A stretch of 64,000 nt of DNA. It comes from Thiothrix lacustris DSM 21227. Its GTDB lineage: Bacteria > Pseudomonadota > Gammaproteobacteria > Thiotrichales > Thiotrichaceae. Position numbers and translations under genes: made by a program. Under the pieces are notes generated by a model, which was not told where the DNA came from, made no database searches, and saw nothing but the letters and a program-made list of their open reading frames with translations. The stretch spans positions 33,605-97,604 of the forward strand of contig NZ_JHYQ01000019.1 of assembly GCF_000621325.1 (NCBI RefSeq), given 5' to 3'. Shown one piece after another: positions 1-10,521 of this stretch (position 1 is its first letter; every line of letters begins with the position of its first letter).

Positions 1-491
1 CCATTCAGTTGTCTACAGGTGAGAAAAAATCTTCCCGCGTTTCCAAGTCGGAAGCTGGTCATTTTGCCAAGGCTGGCGTGCCTGCTGGTACTTGTGTTCG
101 TGAGTCGCGCATTGAAGATGCGTCGGGTTATGATCTGGGTGCTGAACTTGCAGTAAGCATGTTTGAAGCAGGTCAAATGGTCGATGTGAGTGGGATGAGC
201 AAAGGTAAAGGCTTTGCTGGTGTTCTGAAGCGTCACCATTTTGCTGGTCAAGACCGCACGCATGGTAACTCTTTGTCGCACCGGGTTCCGGGTTCCATTG
301 GTCAGAACCAAACGCCAGGCCGGGTATTTCCAGGCAAAAAAATGGCTGGTCATATGGGTGCTGTACAGCGTACTGCCCAGAATCTGGAAGTGGTACGTGT
401 AGACGCTGAGCGCAATCTGTTGCTGGTTAAGGGTGCTGTTCCAGGCGCTACTAACGGCGATGTGGTTGTCAAGCTGTCGGTCAAGGCATAA
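1..491 (+). CDS. rplC: Large-subunit ribosomal protein L3 (5' end outside window)
   Basis: This is the C-terminal 160 or so residues of L3, a primary 23S rRNA-binding protein near the peptidyl-transferase centre. The reading frame is open to the left edge, so the start lies upstream; the TTG at position 9 is an internal leucine codon, since the preceding codons already match L3. The diagnostic loop [20 protein letters not shown], which carries the glutamine methylated by PrmB in E. coli, and the ending [18 protein letters not shown] are present. It is followed after 11 bases by rplD, as in all S10 operons. Confidence 0.97.
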   Translation, partial: IQLSTGEKKSSRVSKSEAGHFAKAGVPAGTCVRESRIEDASGYDLGAELAVSMFEAGQMVDVSGMSKGKGFAGVLKRHHFAGQDRTHGNSLSHRVPGSIGQNQTPGRVFPGKKMAGHMGAVQRTAQNLEVVRVDAERNLLLVKGAVPGATNGDVVVKLSVKA

Positions 492-502
492 AGGTGGCAG
501 CA

Positions 503-1105
503 ATGGAATTACAGATTGCAAATGGTGGTTCAGTCGCGGTAAGCGATGACGTTTTTGCACGCGAATTTAATGAAGGTCTGGTGCATCAGGCGGTTGTTGC
601 TTATATGGCAGCAGGTCGTGCTGGTACTAAAGCGCAAAAGACTCGTGCTGATGTTAGCGGTGGTGGTGCAAAGCCTTTTAAGCAGAAAGGTACCGGTCGT
701 GCTCGTGCGGGTAGTATCCGTAGCCCACTGTGGCGTACAGGTGGTAAGTCTTTTGCGGCACGTCCTCGTGACTTCACGCAGAAACTGAACAAGAAAATGT
801 ACCGAGCAGCAATGCGGGCGATTTTTTCTGAGCTGGTGCGTCAAGAGCGTTTCGTGGTGGTTGACTCTTTCAATATTGAAGAGCCTAAAACTAAATTGAT
901 GCTGGCAAAGTTGAAAGAGTATGGCTCAAACGACGTATTGCTAGTGTCTGATGTGGATGATGTGAATGTGCTGCTGGCAGCTCGCAACATCCCTTACTGT
1001 GAAGTCGCCACGGTAGCTGGTTTGAATCCAGTTAGCCTGGTTGGTCATCAGAAGGTTATTGTAACCACTGGTGCAGTAAGTAAGATTCAGGAGTGGCTGG
1101 CATGA
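503..1105 (+). CDS. rplD: Large-subunit ribosomal protein L4
   Basis: L4 lines the exit tunnel of the 50S subunit and, in enterobacteria, represses its own S10 operon. The 200-residue product (E. coli 201) begins MELQIANGG and contains [19 protein letters not shown], the tunnel loop. I prefer the ATG at 503, preceded by an AAGGTGG ribosome site at 491-497, over the in-frame GTG at 494. Its stop overlaps the rplW start in an ATGA, so the two are probably translationally coupled. The regulatory leader of the operon lies outside the window. Confidence 0.96.
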   Translation: MELQIANGGSVAVSDDVFAREFNEGLVHQAVVAYMAAGRAGTKAQKTRADVSGGGAKPFKQKGTGRARAGSIRSPLWRTGGKSFAARPRDFTQKLNKKMYRAAMRAIFSELVRQERFVVVDSFNIEEPKTKLMLAKLKEYGSNDVLLVSDVDDVNVLLAARNIPYCEVATVAGLNPVSLVGHQKVIVTTGAVSKIQEWLA

Positions 1106-1395
1106 GTATGGAACGTCTCTATCATGTTTTGGTTGCGCCGCGTGTGACAGAAAAAACTGTCCGTGCTTCTGAAAAAGCGAACCAGTACGTGTTTAAGGTT
1201 GCCAAAACAGCAACCAAACAAGAAATCAAAGATGCTGTCGAGACTTTATTTGAAGTCAAAGTTGATAAGGTTCGTACCATCAACATGAAAGGCAAGCAGA
1301 AGAACTTTGGGCGTCGTGGCGGTCAGCGCAACGACTGGAAAAAGGCTTATATTAGCCTGTCCGAAGGTTTCTCTCTGGATGCGGCAGCGGAATAA
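1102..1395 (+). CDS. rplW: Large-subunit ribosomal protein L23
   Basis: L23 sits at the tunnel exit and docks trigger factor and SRP. The 97-residue product reads [19 protein letters not shown], matching the family start, and has the typical extended loop with [20 protein letters not shown]. The ATG at 1102 overlaps the rplD stop by four bases and is preceded by AGGAG at 1089-1093; the ATG at 1108 is a second possible start. Third visible gene of the S10 operon. Confidence 0.96.
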   Translation: MSMERLYHVLVAPRVTEKTVRASEKANQYVFKVAKTATKQEIKDAVETLFEVKVDKVRTINMKGKQKNFGRRGGQRNDWKKAYISLSEGFSLDAAAE

Positions 1396-1409
1396 GGCAA
1401 GGGTGAATC

Positions 1410-2237
1410 ATGGCAGTCGTTAAGGCAAAACCAACCTCCCCAGGGCGTCGCTTCCAGGTCAAGGTTGTTAACAAAGAATTACACAAGGGCGAACCTTGTA
1501 AGAGCTTGTTGGAAAACAAGCGTAAGAGCGGTGGTCGTAATAACACTGGTCGCATTACTGTTCGTCATGTGGGTGGTGGTCATCGCCAACACTATCGTAT
1601 CATCGACTTCAAACGTCGTAAGGATGATATTCCAGCGCGTGTTGAACGTTTAGAATATGACCCGAATCGTAGTGCTAATATTGCATTACTCCTGTATGCT
1701 GATGGTGAGCGTCGTTATATTATCGCTCCTAAAGGCTTGAGTGCAGGTGCTAGTGTTACTTCCGGTGTTCATGCTCCTATTGCTGCCGGCAATTGTTTGC
1801 CGATGCGTAATATTCCTGTTGGTAGTGTAATCCACTGTATTGAAATGAAAGTAGGCAAGGGCGCTCAGTTAGTGCGTAGTGCTGGTGCTTCTGCTCAGTT
1901 GGTGGCTCGTGAAGGGGCTTATGCTACTATCCGTCTGCGTTCAGGCGAAATGCGTAAAGTACCTGTTGATTGTCGCGCAACAATTGGCGAGGTTGGCAAC
2001 TCTGAGCATGGCTTGATCAAGTTGGGTAAAGCAGGTGCTAAGCGCTGGCGTGGTATCCGTCCTACTGTCCGCGGTGTAGTCATGAACCCGGTAGACCATC
2101 CACACGGTGGTGGTGAAGGTCGTACTTCTGGTGGTCGTCACCCTGTTACTCCTTGGGGTGTTCCAACCAAGGGTTACAAGACTCGTAGCAACAAACGCAC
2201 TGACAATATGATTGTCCGTCGCCGGAACAAAAAGTAA
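1410..2237 (+). CDS. rplB: Large-subunit ribosomal protein L2
   Basis: L2 is needed for subunit joining and peptidyl-transferase activity. The 275-residue product has the usual N-terminal OB-like and central SH3-like parts and the invariant C-terminal segment [20 protein letters not shown], whose histidine is the functionally important one in E. coli L2. Length matches the family (E. coli 273). It lies 14 bases after rplW and 12 before rpsS, in the standard S10 order. Confidence 0.98.
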   Translation: MAVVKAKPTSPGRRFQVKVVNKELHKGEPCKSLLENKRKSGGRNNTGRITVRHVGGGHRQHYRIIDFKRRKDDIPARVERLEYDPNRSANIALLLYADGERRYIIAPKGLSAGASVTSGVHAPIAAGNCLPMRNIPVGSVIHCIEMKVGKGAQLVRSAGASAQLVAREGAYATIRLRSGEMRKVPVDCRATIGEVGNSEHGLIKLGKAGAKRWRGIRPTVRGVVMNPVDHPHGGGEGRTSGGRHPVTPWGVPTKGYKTRSNKRTDNMIVRRRNKK

Positions 2238-2249
2238 GAGGATTAAACA

Positions 2250-2522
2250 GTGCCACGTTCACTCAAAAAAGGTCCTTTCGTTGACCACCACCTGATGAAG
2301 AAGATCGAAACTGCTAAAGCAGCCAATGATCGTCGTCCAATCAAAACATGGTCACGCCGCTCCATGATTCTACCGGAATTTATCGGTTTGACCGTGGCTG
2401 TGCATAATGGCAAGCAGCATGTTCCGGTGCTGGTTAATGAAAATATGGTAGGCCATAAGCTGGGTGAGTTTGCACTGACCCGTTCTTACCGTGGTCACGT
2501 TGCCGACAAGAAGTCGAAGTAA
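2250..2522 (+). CDS. rpsS: Small-subunit ribosomal protein S19
   Basis: S19 binds the 3' domain of 16S rRNA in the head of the 30S subunit with S13. The 90-residue product starts [15 protein letters not shown] from a GTG codon preceded by AGAGGA. The conserved core [22 protein letters not shown] is complete. Nine bases separate it from rplV. Confidence 0.97.
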   Translation: MPRSLKKGPFVDHHLMKKIETAKAANDRRPIKTWSRRSMILPEFIGLTVAVHNGKQHVPVLVNENMVGHKLGEFALTRSYRGHVADKKSK

Positions 2523-2531
2523 GAGGTAGAA

Positions 2532-2864
2532 ATGGAAGTTGCAGCACATTTGCGTTTTGCGCGTATTTCTCCTCAGAAATGCCGATTGGTCGCTGATCAG
2601 ATTCGTGGGCTACCGGTGGACAAGGCACTGAATATTCTGGCATTCAGCCCGAAAAAAGGTGCTGGGATGCTGAAAAAAGTTCTGGAATCCGCGATTGCTA
2701 ACGCTGAGCATAATGATGGTGCCGATGTTGATGAATTATGCATTAAACGCGTATTTGTTGATCAGGGTCCAACCATGAAGCGTATCATGCCGCGTGCTAA
2801 AGGTCGGGCTAACCGAATCCTGAAGCGCACCAGTCACATTACCGTCGCTGTAGGCGAGAAGTAA
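2532..2864 (+). CDS. rplV: Large-subunit ribosomal protein L22
   Basis: L22 contributes the long beta-hairpin that, with L4, forms the exit-tunnel constriction. The 110-residue product matches E. coli length exactly; the hairpin region with [19 protein letters not shown] is intact, so nothing in the sequence suggests a macrolide-resistance insertion or deletion. AGAGG precedes the ATG. Confidence 0.97.
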   Translation: MEVAAHLRFARISPQKCRLVADQIRGLPVDKALNILAFSPKKGAGMLKKVLESAIANAEHNDGADVDELCIKRVFVDQGPTMKRIMPRAKGRANRILKRTSHITVAVGEK

Positions 2865-2872
2865 GGTTTAGT

Positions 2873-3571
2873 ATGGGTCAGAAAGTACATCCAACCGGTA
2901 TCCGTCTTGGTATCGCTACTGATTGGCGTTCCAAGTGGTACGCTGAAGGCAAGGACTATGCCGATTTCCTGTTTAAGGATCTCGAAGTCCGCACATTCTT
3001 GAAAAAGAAGCTTAAAGAAGCCTCTGTTAGTCGCATTCAGATTGAGCGCCCTGCAAAGTCCGCTTTTATCACTATTCACACTGCCCGTCCGGGTGTCGTG
3101 ATAGGTAAGAAAGGCGAGGATATTGAGAAGCTGCGTGCAGAAACAGCTCAAAAGCTGGGTTTGCATGTGAATAACGTGAAGCTGAATATCGAAGAAATTC
3201 GTAAGCCTGAATTGGATTCTCAGTTAGTTGCTGAAAGTATTGCTAGTCAGCTTGAACGCCGCATCATGTTTCGCCGTGCTGCCAAGCGCGCAGTTGCAAA
3301 TGCAATGCGTTTGGGTGCATTAGGTATCAAAGTCTGCGTGGCAGGGCGTTTAAACGGTGCGGAAATTGCACGAACGGAGTTTTTCCGTGAGGGTCGTGTG
3401 CCTCTCCATACGCTGCGTGCTGATATTGACTATGCAACTGCGGAAGCTCTCACCACCTATGGTATCATCGGTGTGAAAGTTTGGATCTACAAGGGCGAAG
3501 TCTTCGACCTGGAACAGAAACAGCAATCTAGCCAAAGCCAGAACCAAGGCCAAGGCAGAAAGAAGAAGTGA
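2873..3571 (+). CDS. rpsC: Small-subunit ribosomal protein S3
   Basis: S3 forms part of the mRNA entry channel and its helicase. The 232-residue product carries the KH motif [16 protein letters not shown] near residues 65-80 and the S3 C-terminal domain ending at YKGEVF. The tail [18 protein letters not shown] is glutamine and serine rich and differs from the E. coli tail, which is ordinary for this disordered end. It lies eight bases after rplV. Confidence 0.98.
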   Translation: MGQKVHPTGIRLGIATDWRSKWYAEGKDYADFLFKDLEVRTFLKKKLKEASVSRIQIERPAKSAFITIHTARPGVVIGKKGEDIEKLRAETAQKLGLHVNNVKLNIEEIRKPELDSQLVAESIASQLERRIMFRRAAKRAVANAMRLGALGIKVCVAGRLNGAEIARTEFFREGRVPLHTLRADIDYATAEALTTYGIIGVKVWIYKGEVFDLEQKQQSSQSQNQGQGRKKK

Positions 3572-3583
3572 TAGAGGTTTGAG

Positions 3584-3997
3584 ATGTTACAACCCAAGAG
3601 AACCAAATTCCGCAAACAAATGAAAGGCCGCAATCGCGGTCTGGCATTGGCGGGCAGCAAAGTCAGCTTCGGCGACTTCGGGCTGAAAACAGTAGAGCGT
3701 GGTCGTTTGACTGCACGTCAAATTGAATCAGCACGTCGTGCAATTAACCGTTATGTACGTCGTGGCGGTAAAATCTGGATTCGCGTGTTCCCGGACAAGC
3801 CAATCAGCAAAAAGCCGTTGGAAGTTCGTCAAGGTAAAGGTAAAGGGAACGTTGAATACTGGGTGGCACTGGTTCAGCCCGGCAAGGTTCTCTATGAAAT
3901 TGAAGGTGTGGCAGAAGAGATTGCACGTGAGGCGTTCCGCCTTGCATCAGCAAAACTGCCGGTTAAGACTACATTTGTTTCTCGTCAGGTGATGTGA
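3584..3997 (+). CDS. rplP: Large-subunit ribosomal protein L16
   Basis: L16 helps position the A-site tRNA and is a late assembly protein. The 137-residue product begins [19 protein letters not shown] and contains [17 protein letters not shown]. It ends with ATG TGA; the last A of the stop starts the ATG of rpmC (TGATG overlap), suggesting coupled translation. Confidence 0.97.
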   Translation: MLQPKRTKFRKQMKGRNRGLALAGSKVSFGDFGLKTVERGRLTARQIESARRAINRYVRRGGKIWIRVFPDKPISKKPLEVRQGKGKGNVEYWVALVQPGKVLYEIEGVAEEIAREAFRLASAKLPVKTTFVSRQVM

Positions 3998-4194
3998 TGA
4001 ACGCAGCAGAACTTAAGCAAAAATCAGCTACCGAGCTTAAATCCGAGCTGATGGAAAACCTGAAAGAGCAGTTCAAGCTGCGTATGCAAAAAGCCGCTGG
4101 CCAGTTATCACGTCCTTCCGAAGTGAAGCGTGTGCGTCGTCAGATTGCCCGTATCAAGACAGTGCTTGCACAAAAGCAAGTGGCAGGTGAATAA
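3997..4194 (+). CDS. rpmC: Large-subunit ribosomal protein L29
   Basis: L29 is a small helical protein near the tunnel exit that helps contact SRP and trigger factor. The product is 65 residues, with the typical [20 protein letters not shown] start and [11 protein letters not shown] near the C terminus. An in-frame GTG at 3994 is possible, but the ATG overlapping the rplP stop gives the family N terminus. Two bases separate it from rpsQ. Confidence 0.95.
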   Translation: MNAAELKQKSATELKSELMENLKEQFKLRMQKAAGQLSRPSEVKRVRRQIARIKTVLAQKQVAGE

Positions 4195-4196
4195 CG

Positions 4197-4472
4197 ATGA
4201 GCATGAGCGAAGAAACAAAAGTCGAACGCAGCCTAATGGGGCGTGTAGTCAGTAATAAAATGGATAAGTCAATTGTGGTGCTGATGGAACGTCAGGTCAA
4301 GCACCCCATGTACGGCAAATTCATCAAGCGTTCTAAAAAATACCATGTTCACGACGAAAACAATGAATGTCGTGAAGGTGATACCGTAACGTTCAAGGAA
4401 TGCCGTCCTTTGTCAAAGACAAAGCACTGGACCTTGATCAAAGTTGTTGAACGCGCCCCAGGCCAAGCATAA
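4197..4472 (+). CDS. rpsQ: Small-subunit ribosomal protein S17
   Basis: S17 is a primary 16S rRNA-binding protein with an OB fold. The 91-residue product contains the signature [20 protein letters not shown] and [14 protein letters not shown]. It is the last gene of the S10 operon in the enterobacterial scheme; only 16 bases separate it from rplN and I see no terminator there, so S10 and spc genes may be read through. Confidence 0.96.
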   Translation: MSMSEETKVERSLMGRVVSNKMDKSIVVLMERQVKHPMYGKFIKRSKKYHVHDENNECREGDTVTFKECRPLSKTKHWTLIKVVERAPGQA

Positions 4473-4488
4473 GGGACGGAGAACATAA

Positions 4489-4857
4489 ATGATCCAGATG
4501 CAATCCATTCTGCTAGTTGCAGATAATAGTGGTGCCAAACGTGTTATGTGCATCAAAGTTCTGGGCGGTTCTCATCGTCGTTATGCAGGCATTGGTGATA
4601 TCATCAAGGTCAGCATCAAAGATGCGATCCCGCGCGGCAAAGTTAAAAAAGGTGACGTTTACAATGCTGTAATCGTCCGTACTGCTCACGGTGTACGTCG
4701 TAACGATGGTTCTAAAATCCGTTTCGACAACAATGCCGCAGTCCTGCTGAATAATAAGTTGGATCCGATCGGTACACGTATTTTTGGGCCTGTCACTCGC
4801 GAATTGCGTGGTGAGAAGTTCATGAAGATTATTTCTCTAGCACCTGAAGTGCTGTAA
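4489..4857 (+). CDS. rplN: Large-subunit ribosomal protein L14
   Basis: First gene of the spc operon. L14 lies at the subunit interface and is the docking site of the silencing factor RsfS. The 122-residue product begins [19 protein letters not shown] and ends SLAPEVL, both characteristic, with the same length as in E. coli. Confidence 0.97.
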   Translation: MIQMQSILLVADNSGAKRVMCIKVLGGSHRRYAGIGDIIKVSIKDAIPRGKVKKGDVYNAVIVRTAHGVRRNDGSKIRFDNNAAVLLNNKLDPIGTRIFGPVTRELRGEKFMKIISLAPEVL

Positions 4858-4885
4858 GACTGCAACGACAGAAGTAGGTGACAAA

Positions 4886-5206
4886 ATGCGTAAAATTCGC
4901 AGTAATGACGAAGTGGTTGTCATCACCGGCAAGGATAAAGGCCGTCGCGGCAAAGTCATGCAGGTGTTGGTAGAAGAAGGTAAAGTTTTGGTTCAAGGTG
5001 TTAATCGTGTTAAGAAACACGTGAAACCTAACCCTAATGCTGGTGTTCAAGGTGGTATTATTGAAAAAGAAATGCCATTAGATAACTCCAATGTAATGCT
5101 GGTCAACCCTGCTACAGGCAAGGGTGACCGTGTTGGATTCAAGCTCCTGGACGATGGTAAGAAAATCCGTGTCTTTAAGTCCAATGGTGAGCGCGTAGAC
5201 GCTTAA
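4886..5206 (+). CDS. rplX: Large-subunit ribosomal protein L24
   Basis: L24 starts 50S assembly by binding the 5' end of 23S rRNA. The 106-residue product has the KOW motif [18 protein letters not shown] at residues 10-27. It lies 28 bases after rplN and eight before rplE within the spc operon. Confidence 0.97.
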   Translation: MRKIRSNDEVVVITGKDKGRRGKVMQVLVEEGKVLVQGVNRVKKHVKPNPNAGVQGGIIEKEMPLDNSNVMLVNPATGKGDRVGFKLLDDGKKIRVFKSNGERVDA

Positions 5207-5214
5207 GGTGTAAA

Positions 5215-5757
5215 ATGTCGAGACTGCAACAGTATTACCGCGATACTGTCATCAAAGAATTGATGGACAAATTCGGGTACAGCAATGTGATGGAAGTGCC
5301 GAAGCTGGTGAAAGTCAGCCTAAACATGGGTTTGGGTGAGGCTGTCGGTGACAAAAAGATTATTGAACATGCTACAGGCGATATGGCCAAGATCGCAGGT
5401 CAAAAACCTGTGGTAACATTGAGTCGTAAATCCGTTGCAGGTTTCAAAATTCGTGACGGTTGGCCAATTGGCTGCATGGTGACGCTGCGTGGCGAAAAAA
5501 TGTATGAGTTTATTGACCGTCTGGTAAATATTTCCATCCCTCGTATCCGTGACTTCCGTGGTCTCAATGCGCGTGCATTTGATGGTCGTGGTAACTACAA
5601 CATGGGCATCAAAGAACAGATCATCTTTCCTGAAATTGAATATGACAAGATTGATGCGCTGCGTGGTATGAATATTACGATTGCCACTACCGCCAAAAAT
5701 AACGATGAAGGGAAAGCGTTGCTCGAAGCATTCAAATTCCCTTTCAGACAGCAGTAA
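5215..5757 (+). CDS. rplE: Large-subunit ribosomal protein L5
   Basis: L5 binds 5S rRNA and contacts the P-site tRNA. The 180-residue product shows [20 protein letters not shown], the family signature, and the expected length. In E. coli the S8 repressor binds spc mRNA at the start of this gene; the equivalent RNA fold was not evaluated here. Confidence 0.97.
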   Translation: MSRLQQYYRDTVIKELMDKFGYSNVMEVPKLVKVSLNMGLGEAVGDKKIIEHATGDMAKIAGQKPVVTLSRKSVAGFKIRDGWPIGCMVTLRGEKMYEFIDRLVNISIPRIRDFRGLNARAFDGRGNYNMGIKEQIIFPEIEYDKIDALRGMNITIATTAKNNDEGKALLEAFKFPFRQQ

Positions 5758-5771
5758 GAGGATAAGATCAC

Positions 5772-6077
5772 ATGGCAAAGAAATCCATGATCGCCCGTGA
5801 AACACGTCGTACTGCTGCTGTTGCCAAATTCGCAGCTAAGCGTGATGAATTGAAAGCTATTATTAGCAGTCCTGACAGTTCTTTTGAAGCTGTAATGGAA
5901 GCTAATGAAAAGCTGCAAAAGTTACCACGTGACAGCAGTCCAGTTCGCCAAATGACTCGTTGCCGTCTGACAGGTCGCCCGCACGCTGTTTACCGCAAGT
6001 TCGGCTTATGCCGTAACAAATTGCGTGAAGCAGCTATGCGTGGTGATGTTCCTGGTTTGACCAAAGCAAGTTGGTAA
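5772..6077 (+). CDS. rpsN: Small-subunit ribosomal protein S14, long zinc-free type
   Basis: S14 is part of the 30S head. At 101 residues it is the long form; the paired CxxC motifs of the short zinc-binding form are absent (only isolated cysteines occur in [20 protein letters not shown]). That matches the E. coli-type protein. Gene order L5-S14-S8 is canonical. Confidence 0.96.
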   Translation: MAKKSMIARETRRTAAVAKFAAKRDELKAIISSPDSSFEAVMEANEKLQKLPRDSSPVRQMTRCRLTGRPHAVYRKFGLCRNKLREAAMRGDVPGLTKASW

Positions 6078-6089
6078 GGGAGAAACAAA

Positions 6090-6485
6090 ATGAGTATGAG
6101 TGATCCTATCGCCGATATGCTGACCCGCATTCGTAACGGTCAAATGGCAACAAAGGCGAGCGTTAAATTTCCGTCTTCTAAACAGAAAACGGCAATTCTT
6201 GAAGTATTACAAAGCGAAGGTTATGTTGCTGAGTTTGCAACTGATATCGTTGATGGCAAGCCTGTTACAACAGTTAAGCTGAAGTATTTTCAAGGCACGC
6301 CAGTTATCACCAAGGTAAAGCGTATTAGCCGTCCTGGTTTGCGTATTTTCCGTGGTGCAGATGAACTGCCAACAGTCATGGGTGGCTACGGTATTTCCAT
6401 CGTTTCCACATCTAAAGGCGTTATGAGTGGTCGCGTAGCCAAGGCTTCTGGCCAAGGTGGCGAAGTCATTTGCACGGTTGAATAA
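6090..6485 (+). CDS. rpsH: Small-subunit ribosomal protein S8
   Basis: S8 binds helix 21 of 16S rRNA and in E. coli represses translation of spc mRNA. The 131-residue product starts [18 protein letters not shown] and ends with the conserved [20 protein letters not shown] block. GGGAGA precedes the start. Confidence 0.97.
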   Translation: MSMSDPIADMLTRIRNGQMATKASVKFPSSKQKTAILEVLQSEGYVAEFATDIVDGKPVTTVKLKYFQGTPVITKVKRISRPGLRIFRGADELPTVMGGYGISIVSTSKGVMSGRVAKASGQGGEVICTVE

Positions 6486-6499
6486 AGGCGGACTTTGAA

Positions 6500-7039
6500 A
6501 TGTCTAGAATTGCAAAAAAAGCGCTTACTGTGCCAGCAGGTGTAGAAGTTAGCATTAGTGGGCAAAGCCTGAAAGTCAAAGGTAGCAAAGGCTCTTTTGA
6601 TTTCGCAGTGCATGATGCCGTAGAAGTTTCACAAGAAGACAATGTGCTGAAGTTCAAGTCAAAGCGTGACGGCGATACTGCTGGTTGGGCGTTGGCAGGT
6701 ACTACACGTGCATTGGCAAACAACATGGTCATTGGCGTGAGTCAAGGCTTTGAGAAAAAATTGCAATTGGTTGGGGTTGGTTATCGTGCCCAAGCTCAAG
6801 GCAATAAATTGAATCTCAGCTTGGGTTTTTCCCATCCTGTTGTACACGATATGCCTGAAGGCGTTACGGTCGAAACCCCTAGTCAGACAGAAATTCTGAT
6901 CCGTGGTAGCGATAAGCAGAAAGTTGGTCAAGTTGCAGCAGAAGTTCGTGCATACCGTCCACCAGAGCCTTACAAAGGCAAGGGTGTGAAGTATTCAGAC
7001 GAAGTTATTCTGCGTAAAGAGACCAAGAAGAAGAAGTAA
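6500..7039 (+). CDS. rplF: Large-subunit ribosomal protein L6
   Basis: L6 binds near the sarcin-ricin loop and supports GTPase factor binding. The 179-residue product has the two repeated L6 domains and the conserved end [18 protein letters not shown] followed by a lysine tail. Length is as in the family. Confidence 0.97.
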   Translation: MSRIAKKALTVPAGVEVSISGQSLKVKGSKGSFDFAVHDAVEVSQEDNVLKFKSKRDGDTAGWALAGTTRALANNMVIGVSQGFEKKLQLVGVGYRAQAQGNKLNLSLGFSHPVVHDMPEGVTVETPSQTEILIRGSDKQKVGQVAAEVRAYRPPEPYKGKGVKYSDEVILRKETKKKK

Positions 7040-7051
7040 GGTGAACTAAAG

Positions 7052-7405
7052 ATGGACAAGAAAACATCCCGCATCCGTCGTGGTAAGCGTAGCCGCATGA
7101 AAATGCGTGAATTGCGTGTTAACCGTCTGAGTATTCACCGTACTTCTCTGCATATCTATGCACAAGTGGTGACTTCTGATGGTTCTCAAGTACTGGCTTC
7201 AGCTTCCACGCTGGATAAAGACCTGAAAGCAGGTCTTGATTACACCGGCAACGTAGCTGCTGCTATCGCTGTAGGTAAGTTAGTTGCCGAGCGTGCATTG
7301 GCAAAAGGTATTGACGCGGTTGCTTTTGATCGCTCTGGTTTTAAATATCATGGTCGCATCAAGGCGCTGGCAGATAGCGCTCGTGAAGCCGGTCTGAAAT
7401 TCTAA
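7052..7405 (+). CDS. rplR: Large-subunit ribosomal protein L18
   Basis: L18 attaches 5S rRNA to the 50S subunit together with L5. The 117-residue product has the basic N terminus ([20 protein letters not shown]) and the conserved ending [20 protein letters not shown]. It lies between L6 and S5 as expected. Confidence 0.97.
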   Translation: MDKKTSRIRRGKRSRMKMRELRVNRLSIHRTSLHIYAQVVTSDGSQVLASASTLDKDLKAGLDYTGNVAAAIAVGKLVAERALAKGIDAVAFDRSGFKYHGRIKALADSAREAGLKF

Positions 7406-7414
7406 GGATTTATC

Positions 7415-7924
7415 ATGGCGAAGGCAGAACATACATCAGCACCCTCTGACGGTTTGCAAGAAAAATTGGTTAAAGTTAACCGCGTTGCGAAAACAGTTAA
7501 GGGTGGTCGTATCATGAGTTTCACTGCGTTGACCGTAGTGGGTGATGGTAATGGTCGAGTTGGTTTTGGTTACGGTAAAGCACGTGAAGTGCCTGCTGCT
7601 ATCCAGAAAGCAATGGATCAGGCTCGTCGTAACATGGTAACAGTTTCTTTGGTGGATGGTACGTTACAATACCCTATCAAATATGAACAAGGCGCAGCAC
7701 GTATCTATATGCAGCCCGCTTCTGAAGGTACAGGCGTTATCGCTGGTGGTGCGATGCGTGCGGTTTTGGAGGTTGCGGGAGTGCGTAATGTACTTTCCAA
7801 ATGCCAAGGAACACGCAATGCTGGTAATGTGGTACGTACCACTATCGCAGCGCTGGGTTCAATGCAATCACCCGAGATGATTGCCGCGAAACGTGGCAAA
7901 GCTATTACGGACATTAAGGGGTAA
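7415..7924 (+). CDS. rpsE: Small-subunit ribosomal protein S5
   Basis: S5 shapes the mRNA entry channel and affects decoding accuracy. The 169-residue product has the double-stranded RNA-binding-like S5 domain with [20 protein letters not shown] and [12 protein letters not shown], and the C-terminal domain with [16 protein letters not shown]. Confidence 0.97.
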   Translation: MAKAEHTSAPSDGLQEKLVKVNRVAKTVKGGRIMSFTALTVVGDGNGRVGFGYGKAREVPAAIQKAMDQARRNMVTVSLVDGTLQYPIKYEQGAARIYMQPASEGTGVIAGGAMRAVLEVAGVRNVLSKCQGTRNAGNVVRTTIAALGSMQSPEMIAAKRGKAITDIKG

Positions 7925-7928
7925 TACA

Positions 7929-8117
7929 ATGACTTCCGCGAAACAACTTAAAGTGACGTTATACCGCAGTCTGAATGGTCGCTTGAAAGCGCATCAACAG
8001 TGTGCGCGTGGTCTTGGTATTCGTAAGATTCACGGCTCTATTACTGTGATTGATACCCCTGAAAACCGTGGCATGATCAACAAGATTTCCTACATGCTCA
8101 AGGTTGAGGAAGCTTAA
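7929..8117 (+). CDS. rpmD: Large-subunit ribosomal protein L30
   Basis: L30 is a small peripheral 50S protein. The ATG at 7929, four bases after the rpsE stop, gives 62 residues beginning [18 protein letters not shown], with the signature [20 protein letters not shown]. The frame is open further upstream inside rpsE, but that extension has no counterpart in the family. Confidence 0.95.
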   Translation: MTSAKQLKVTLYRSLNGRLKAHQQCARGLGIRKIHGSITVIDTPENRGMINKISYMLKVEEA

Positions 8118-8119
8118 AG

Positions 8120-8557
8120 ATGAAATTGAATACGCTACAACCTGAACTGGGTAGTCGCCCTGAGCGCACTCGTGTAGGCCGTGGTATCGGTTCTGGTTTG
8201 GGTAAAACCGCTGGTCGTGGTCATAAAGGTCAGAAGTCTCGTAAAGGTGGTTTCCATCACCGTAAAGGCTTTGAAGGTGGTCAGATGCCAATGCATCGTC
8301 GTCTACCTAAGTTTGGCTTTAGTTCACGTATTGGTCAACGCACAGCTGAAGTTCGTTTAAATGAACTGGCTCTGGTAGAAGGTGACGTGATTGATTTGGC
8401 TGGGCTGATAGCGGCTAATGTGGTTGATGCTCGTACTTTACAAGCCAAAATCATTCTTTCTGGTGAAGTGGCGAAAGCAGTCACTGTAAAGGGTGTTGGT
8501 GTTACCAAAGGTGCACGTGCCGCAATCGAAGCCGCAGGCGGCAAAATCGAAGAATAA
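8120..8557 (+). CDS. rplO: Large-subunit ribosomal protein L15
   Basis: L15 is a late assembly protein with a long glycine-rich extension into the 23S core. The 145-residue product contains [20 protein letters not shown] and [17 protein letters not shown]. It precedes secY by 12 bases. Confidence 0.97.
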   Translation: MKLNTLQPELGSRPERTRVGRGIGSGLGKTAGRGHKGQKSRKGGFHHRKGFEGGQMPMHRRLPKFGFSSRIGQRTAEVRLNELALVEGDVIDLAGLIAANVVDARTLQAKIILSGEVAKAVTVKGVGVTKGARAAIEAAGGKIEE

Positions 8558-8569
8558 CGGATAAAAAAT

Positions 8570-9919
8570 ATGCGCAAGAACCCTACAGGTTCCTTAGGGG
8601 GCTTTGGAAACATGGTCGAAATTCGCCAGCGGCTGGTCTTTGTCCTGCTGGCGTTGATCGTTTACCGTATTGGTACCTATATTCCTGTTCCTGGTGTAAA
8701 CCCAGCGGCCATGGCGCAATTTTTTGATCAGAATAACGGTACTATTCTTGGTGTTTTTAATATGTTTTCAGGCGGTGCATTGCAGCGTTTGAGCGTATTT
8801 GCATTGGGAATTATGCCGTATATCTCGGCCTCCATCATTATGCAGTTGATGGCAACGGTTGTTCCTGTATTGGAGCAGATCAAGAAAGAAGGTGAGTCAG
8901 GGCGTCGTAAGATTACACAGTACACACGTTACGGTACTGTTGTGCTGGCTCTGTTCCAAAGTTTTGGTGTGGCAATTGCTTTGGGTGGTACCGATGTTGG
9001 CAATGGTCAGACAATTGCGCTGAATCCGGGGCTAGGCTTCACTATTACTACAGTTGTTACCCTTGTGACAGGTACACTCTTTTTGATGTGGTTGGGCGAA
9101 CAGATTACCGAGCGTGGTATTGGTAATGGTATTTCCCTGATTATTTTCGCGGGTATTGTGGCGGGTTTGCCGGCTGCTATCGGCGGAACATTAGAACTGG
9201 TAAATACTGGTGAATTGCACTCTTTGTTTGTTATTGGTTTGTTGCTGTTGGTATTAGCTGTTACCGCATTGGTCATTTTTGTTGAACGTGGCCAGCGTCG
9301 GATTACGGTTAATTATGCTAACCGCCAGCAAGGCCGCAAGATGATGATGGGGCAATCCAGTCATTTGCCATTGAAGTTGAATATGGCAGGGGTTATCCCG
9401 CCGATTTTTGCTTCTAGTATTATTTTGTTCCCGGCAACGCTGGGACAGTGGTTGGGAAATACCTCTGGCATGGGGTGGCTCAAAGGTTTCTTCGACATGT
9501 TGAAGCCCGGTGAGCCTGTTTATGTGTTACTCTATGCCACTGCAATTGTATTCTTTTGTTTCTTCTATACTGCGTTGGTTTTTAACTCGCGTGAGACAGC
9601 AGATAACTTGAAGAAAGCAGGTGCTTTTGTTCCTGGTATTAGACCTGGTGAGCAAACATCTAAATACATTGATGGTGTCATGACCCGTTTGACAGCGGTT
9701 GGTGCCATCTACATTACATTGGTCTGTCTCCTGCCTGAATTTTTGATTCTGGTCTGGAAAGTGCCCTTCTACTTTGGGGGTACTTCGCTGCTGATCATCG
9801 TGGTTGTTGTCATGGACTTCCTGTCACAATTGCAGGCACATATGATGTCACACCAATACGAAGGTCTGATGAAAAAGGCCAACTTCAAAGCGCAGACACG
9901 CCCCGGCACTGTGCGCTGA
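8570..9919 (+). CDS. secY: Preprotein translocase channel subunit SecY
   Basis: SecY is the pore of the SecYEG translocon in the inner membrane. The 449-residue product has the ten-helix hydrophobic pattern; the plug region near [12 protein letters not shown], the motif [17 protein letters not shown] and the cytoplasmic loop [16 protein letters not shown] are all recognisable. It sits between rplO and rpmJ, the standard spc position, so it is co-transcribed with ribosomal protein genes. Confidence 0.98.
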   Translation: MRKNPTGSLGGFGNMVEIRQRLVFVLLALIVYRIGTYIPVPGVNPAAMAQFFDQNNGTILGVFNMFSGGALQRLSVFALGIMPYISASIIMQLMATVVPVLEQIKKEGESGRRKITQYTRYGTVVLALFQSFGVAIALGGTDVGNGQTIALNPGLGFTITTVVTLVTGTLFLMWLGEQITERGIGNGISLIIFAGIVAGLPAAIGGTLELVNTGELHSLFVIGLLLLVLAVTALVIFVERGQRRITVNYANRQQGRKMMMGQSSHLPLKLNMAGVIPPIFASSIILFPATLGQWLGNTSGMGWLKGFFDMLKPGEPVYVLLYATAIVFFCFFYTALVFNSRETADNLKKAGAFVPGIRPGEQTSKYIDGVMTRLTAVGAIYITLVCLLPEFLILVWKVPFYFGGTSLLIIVVVVMDFLSQLQAHMMSHQYEGLMKKANFKAQTRPGTVR

Positions 9920-9946
9920 TCTGATTACTTTCGAGAGGTTTTTATC

Positions 9947-10063
9947 ATGAAGGTTCGAGCTTCAGTTAAAAAATTGTGCCGTAACTGTCGGGTTGTCCGC
10001 AGAAACGGTGTGGTTCGTGTTATCTGTTCTTCTGACCCGCGCCACAAGCAGCGTCAAGGTTGA
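9947..10063 (+). CDS. rpmJ: Large-subunit ribosomal protein L36, zinc-ribbon type
   Basis: A 38-residue ORF follows secY with a GAGAGG site upstream. It reads [20 protein letters not shown] at the start. Cys11, Cys14, Cys27 and His33 form the zinc ligand set of the C+ form of L36. Last gene of the spc operon, as in E. coli. Confidence 0.96.
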   Translation: MKVRASVKKLCRNCRVVRRNGVVRVICSSDPRHKQRQG

Positions 10064-10076
10064 GAGCCGATTTAGG

Positions 10077-10105
10077 TTGATAATTAAAAGGGGTTCTGGC
10101 ACAAT
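10077..10105 (+). promoter_or_regulatory. Candidate promoter upstream of the alpha operon
   Basis: TTGATA at 10077-10082 and CACAAT at 10100-10105 are separated by 17 bases, between rpmJ and rpsM. This would give a leader of roughly 25-30 bases before rpsM. The -10 box matches only four of six consensus bases, so read-through from the spc operon remains the main source of transcript or an alternative to it. Confidence 0.4.
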
Positions 10106-10138
10106 CGCCCGTTTTCCCGGTAGTCTGGAGAGATTTTA

Positions 10139-10495
10139 ATGGCTCGTATTGCGGGTATCAATCTTCCTGTCAATAAGCACGTAGTGATCGGTCTTACCGC
10201 CATTTATGGCGTTGGTCGTCCACGTGCTGCTGACATTTGTAAGGATGCGGATGTTGTGCCAAGCACTAAAATCCGTGATCTGAGTGAAGAACAAGTTGAA
10301 CGCCTTCGTCTTGAAGTAGGCAAACTCATGGTTGAGGGCGATTTGCGTCGTGAAGTCTCCATGGCCATCAAACGTTTGATGGATATGGGGTGCTATCGTG
10401 GCATTCGCCATAGACGCGGCCTGCCTATGCGCGGTCAGCGTACCAAGACCAATGCACGCACCCGTAAGGGTCCGCGTCGTCCTATTCGCAAATAA
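10139..10495 (+). CDS. rpsM: Small-subunit ribosomal protein S13
   Basis: S13 bridges the 30S head to the 50S subunit and touches the P-site tRNA. The 118-residue product begins [20 protein letters not shown] and ends with the basic tail including [20 protein letters not shown]. First gene of the alpha operon; in E. coli S4 represses translation from the leader just upstream, and a comparable leader of 75 bases exists here. Confidence 0.97.
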   Translation: MARIAGINLPVNKHVVIGLTAIYGVGRPRAADICKDADVVPSTKIRDLSEEQVERLRLEVGKLMVEGDLRREVSMAIKRLMDMGCYRGIRHRRGLPMRGQRTKTNARTRKGPRRPIRK

Positions 10496-10521
10496 TATAT
10501 AGATTGCAGGTAGAGTAAGTA

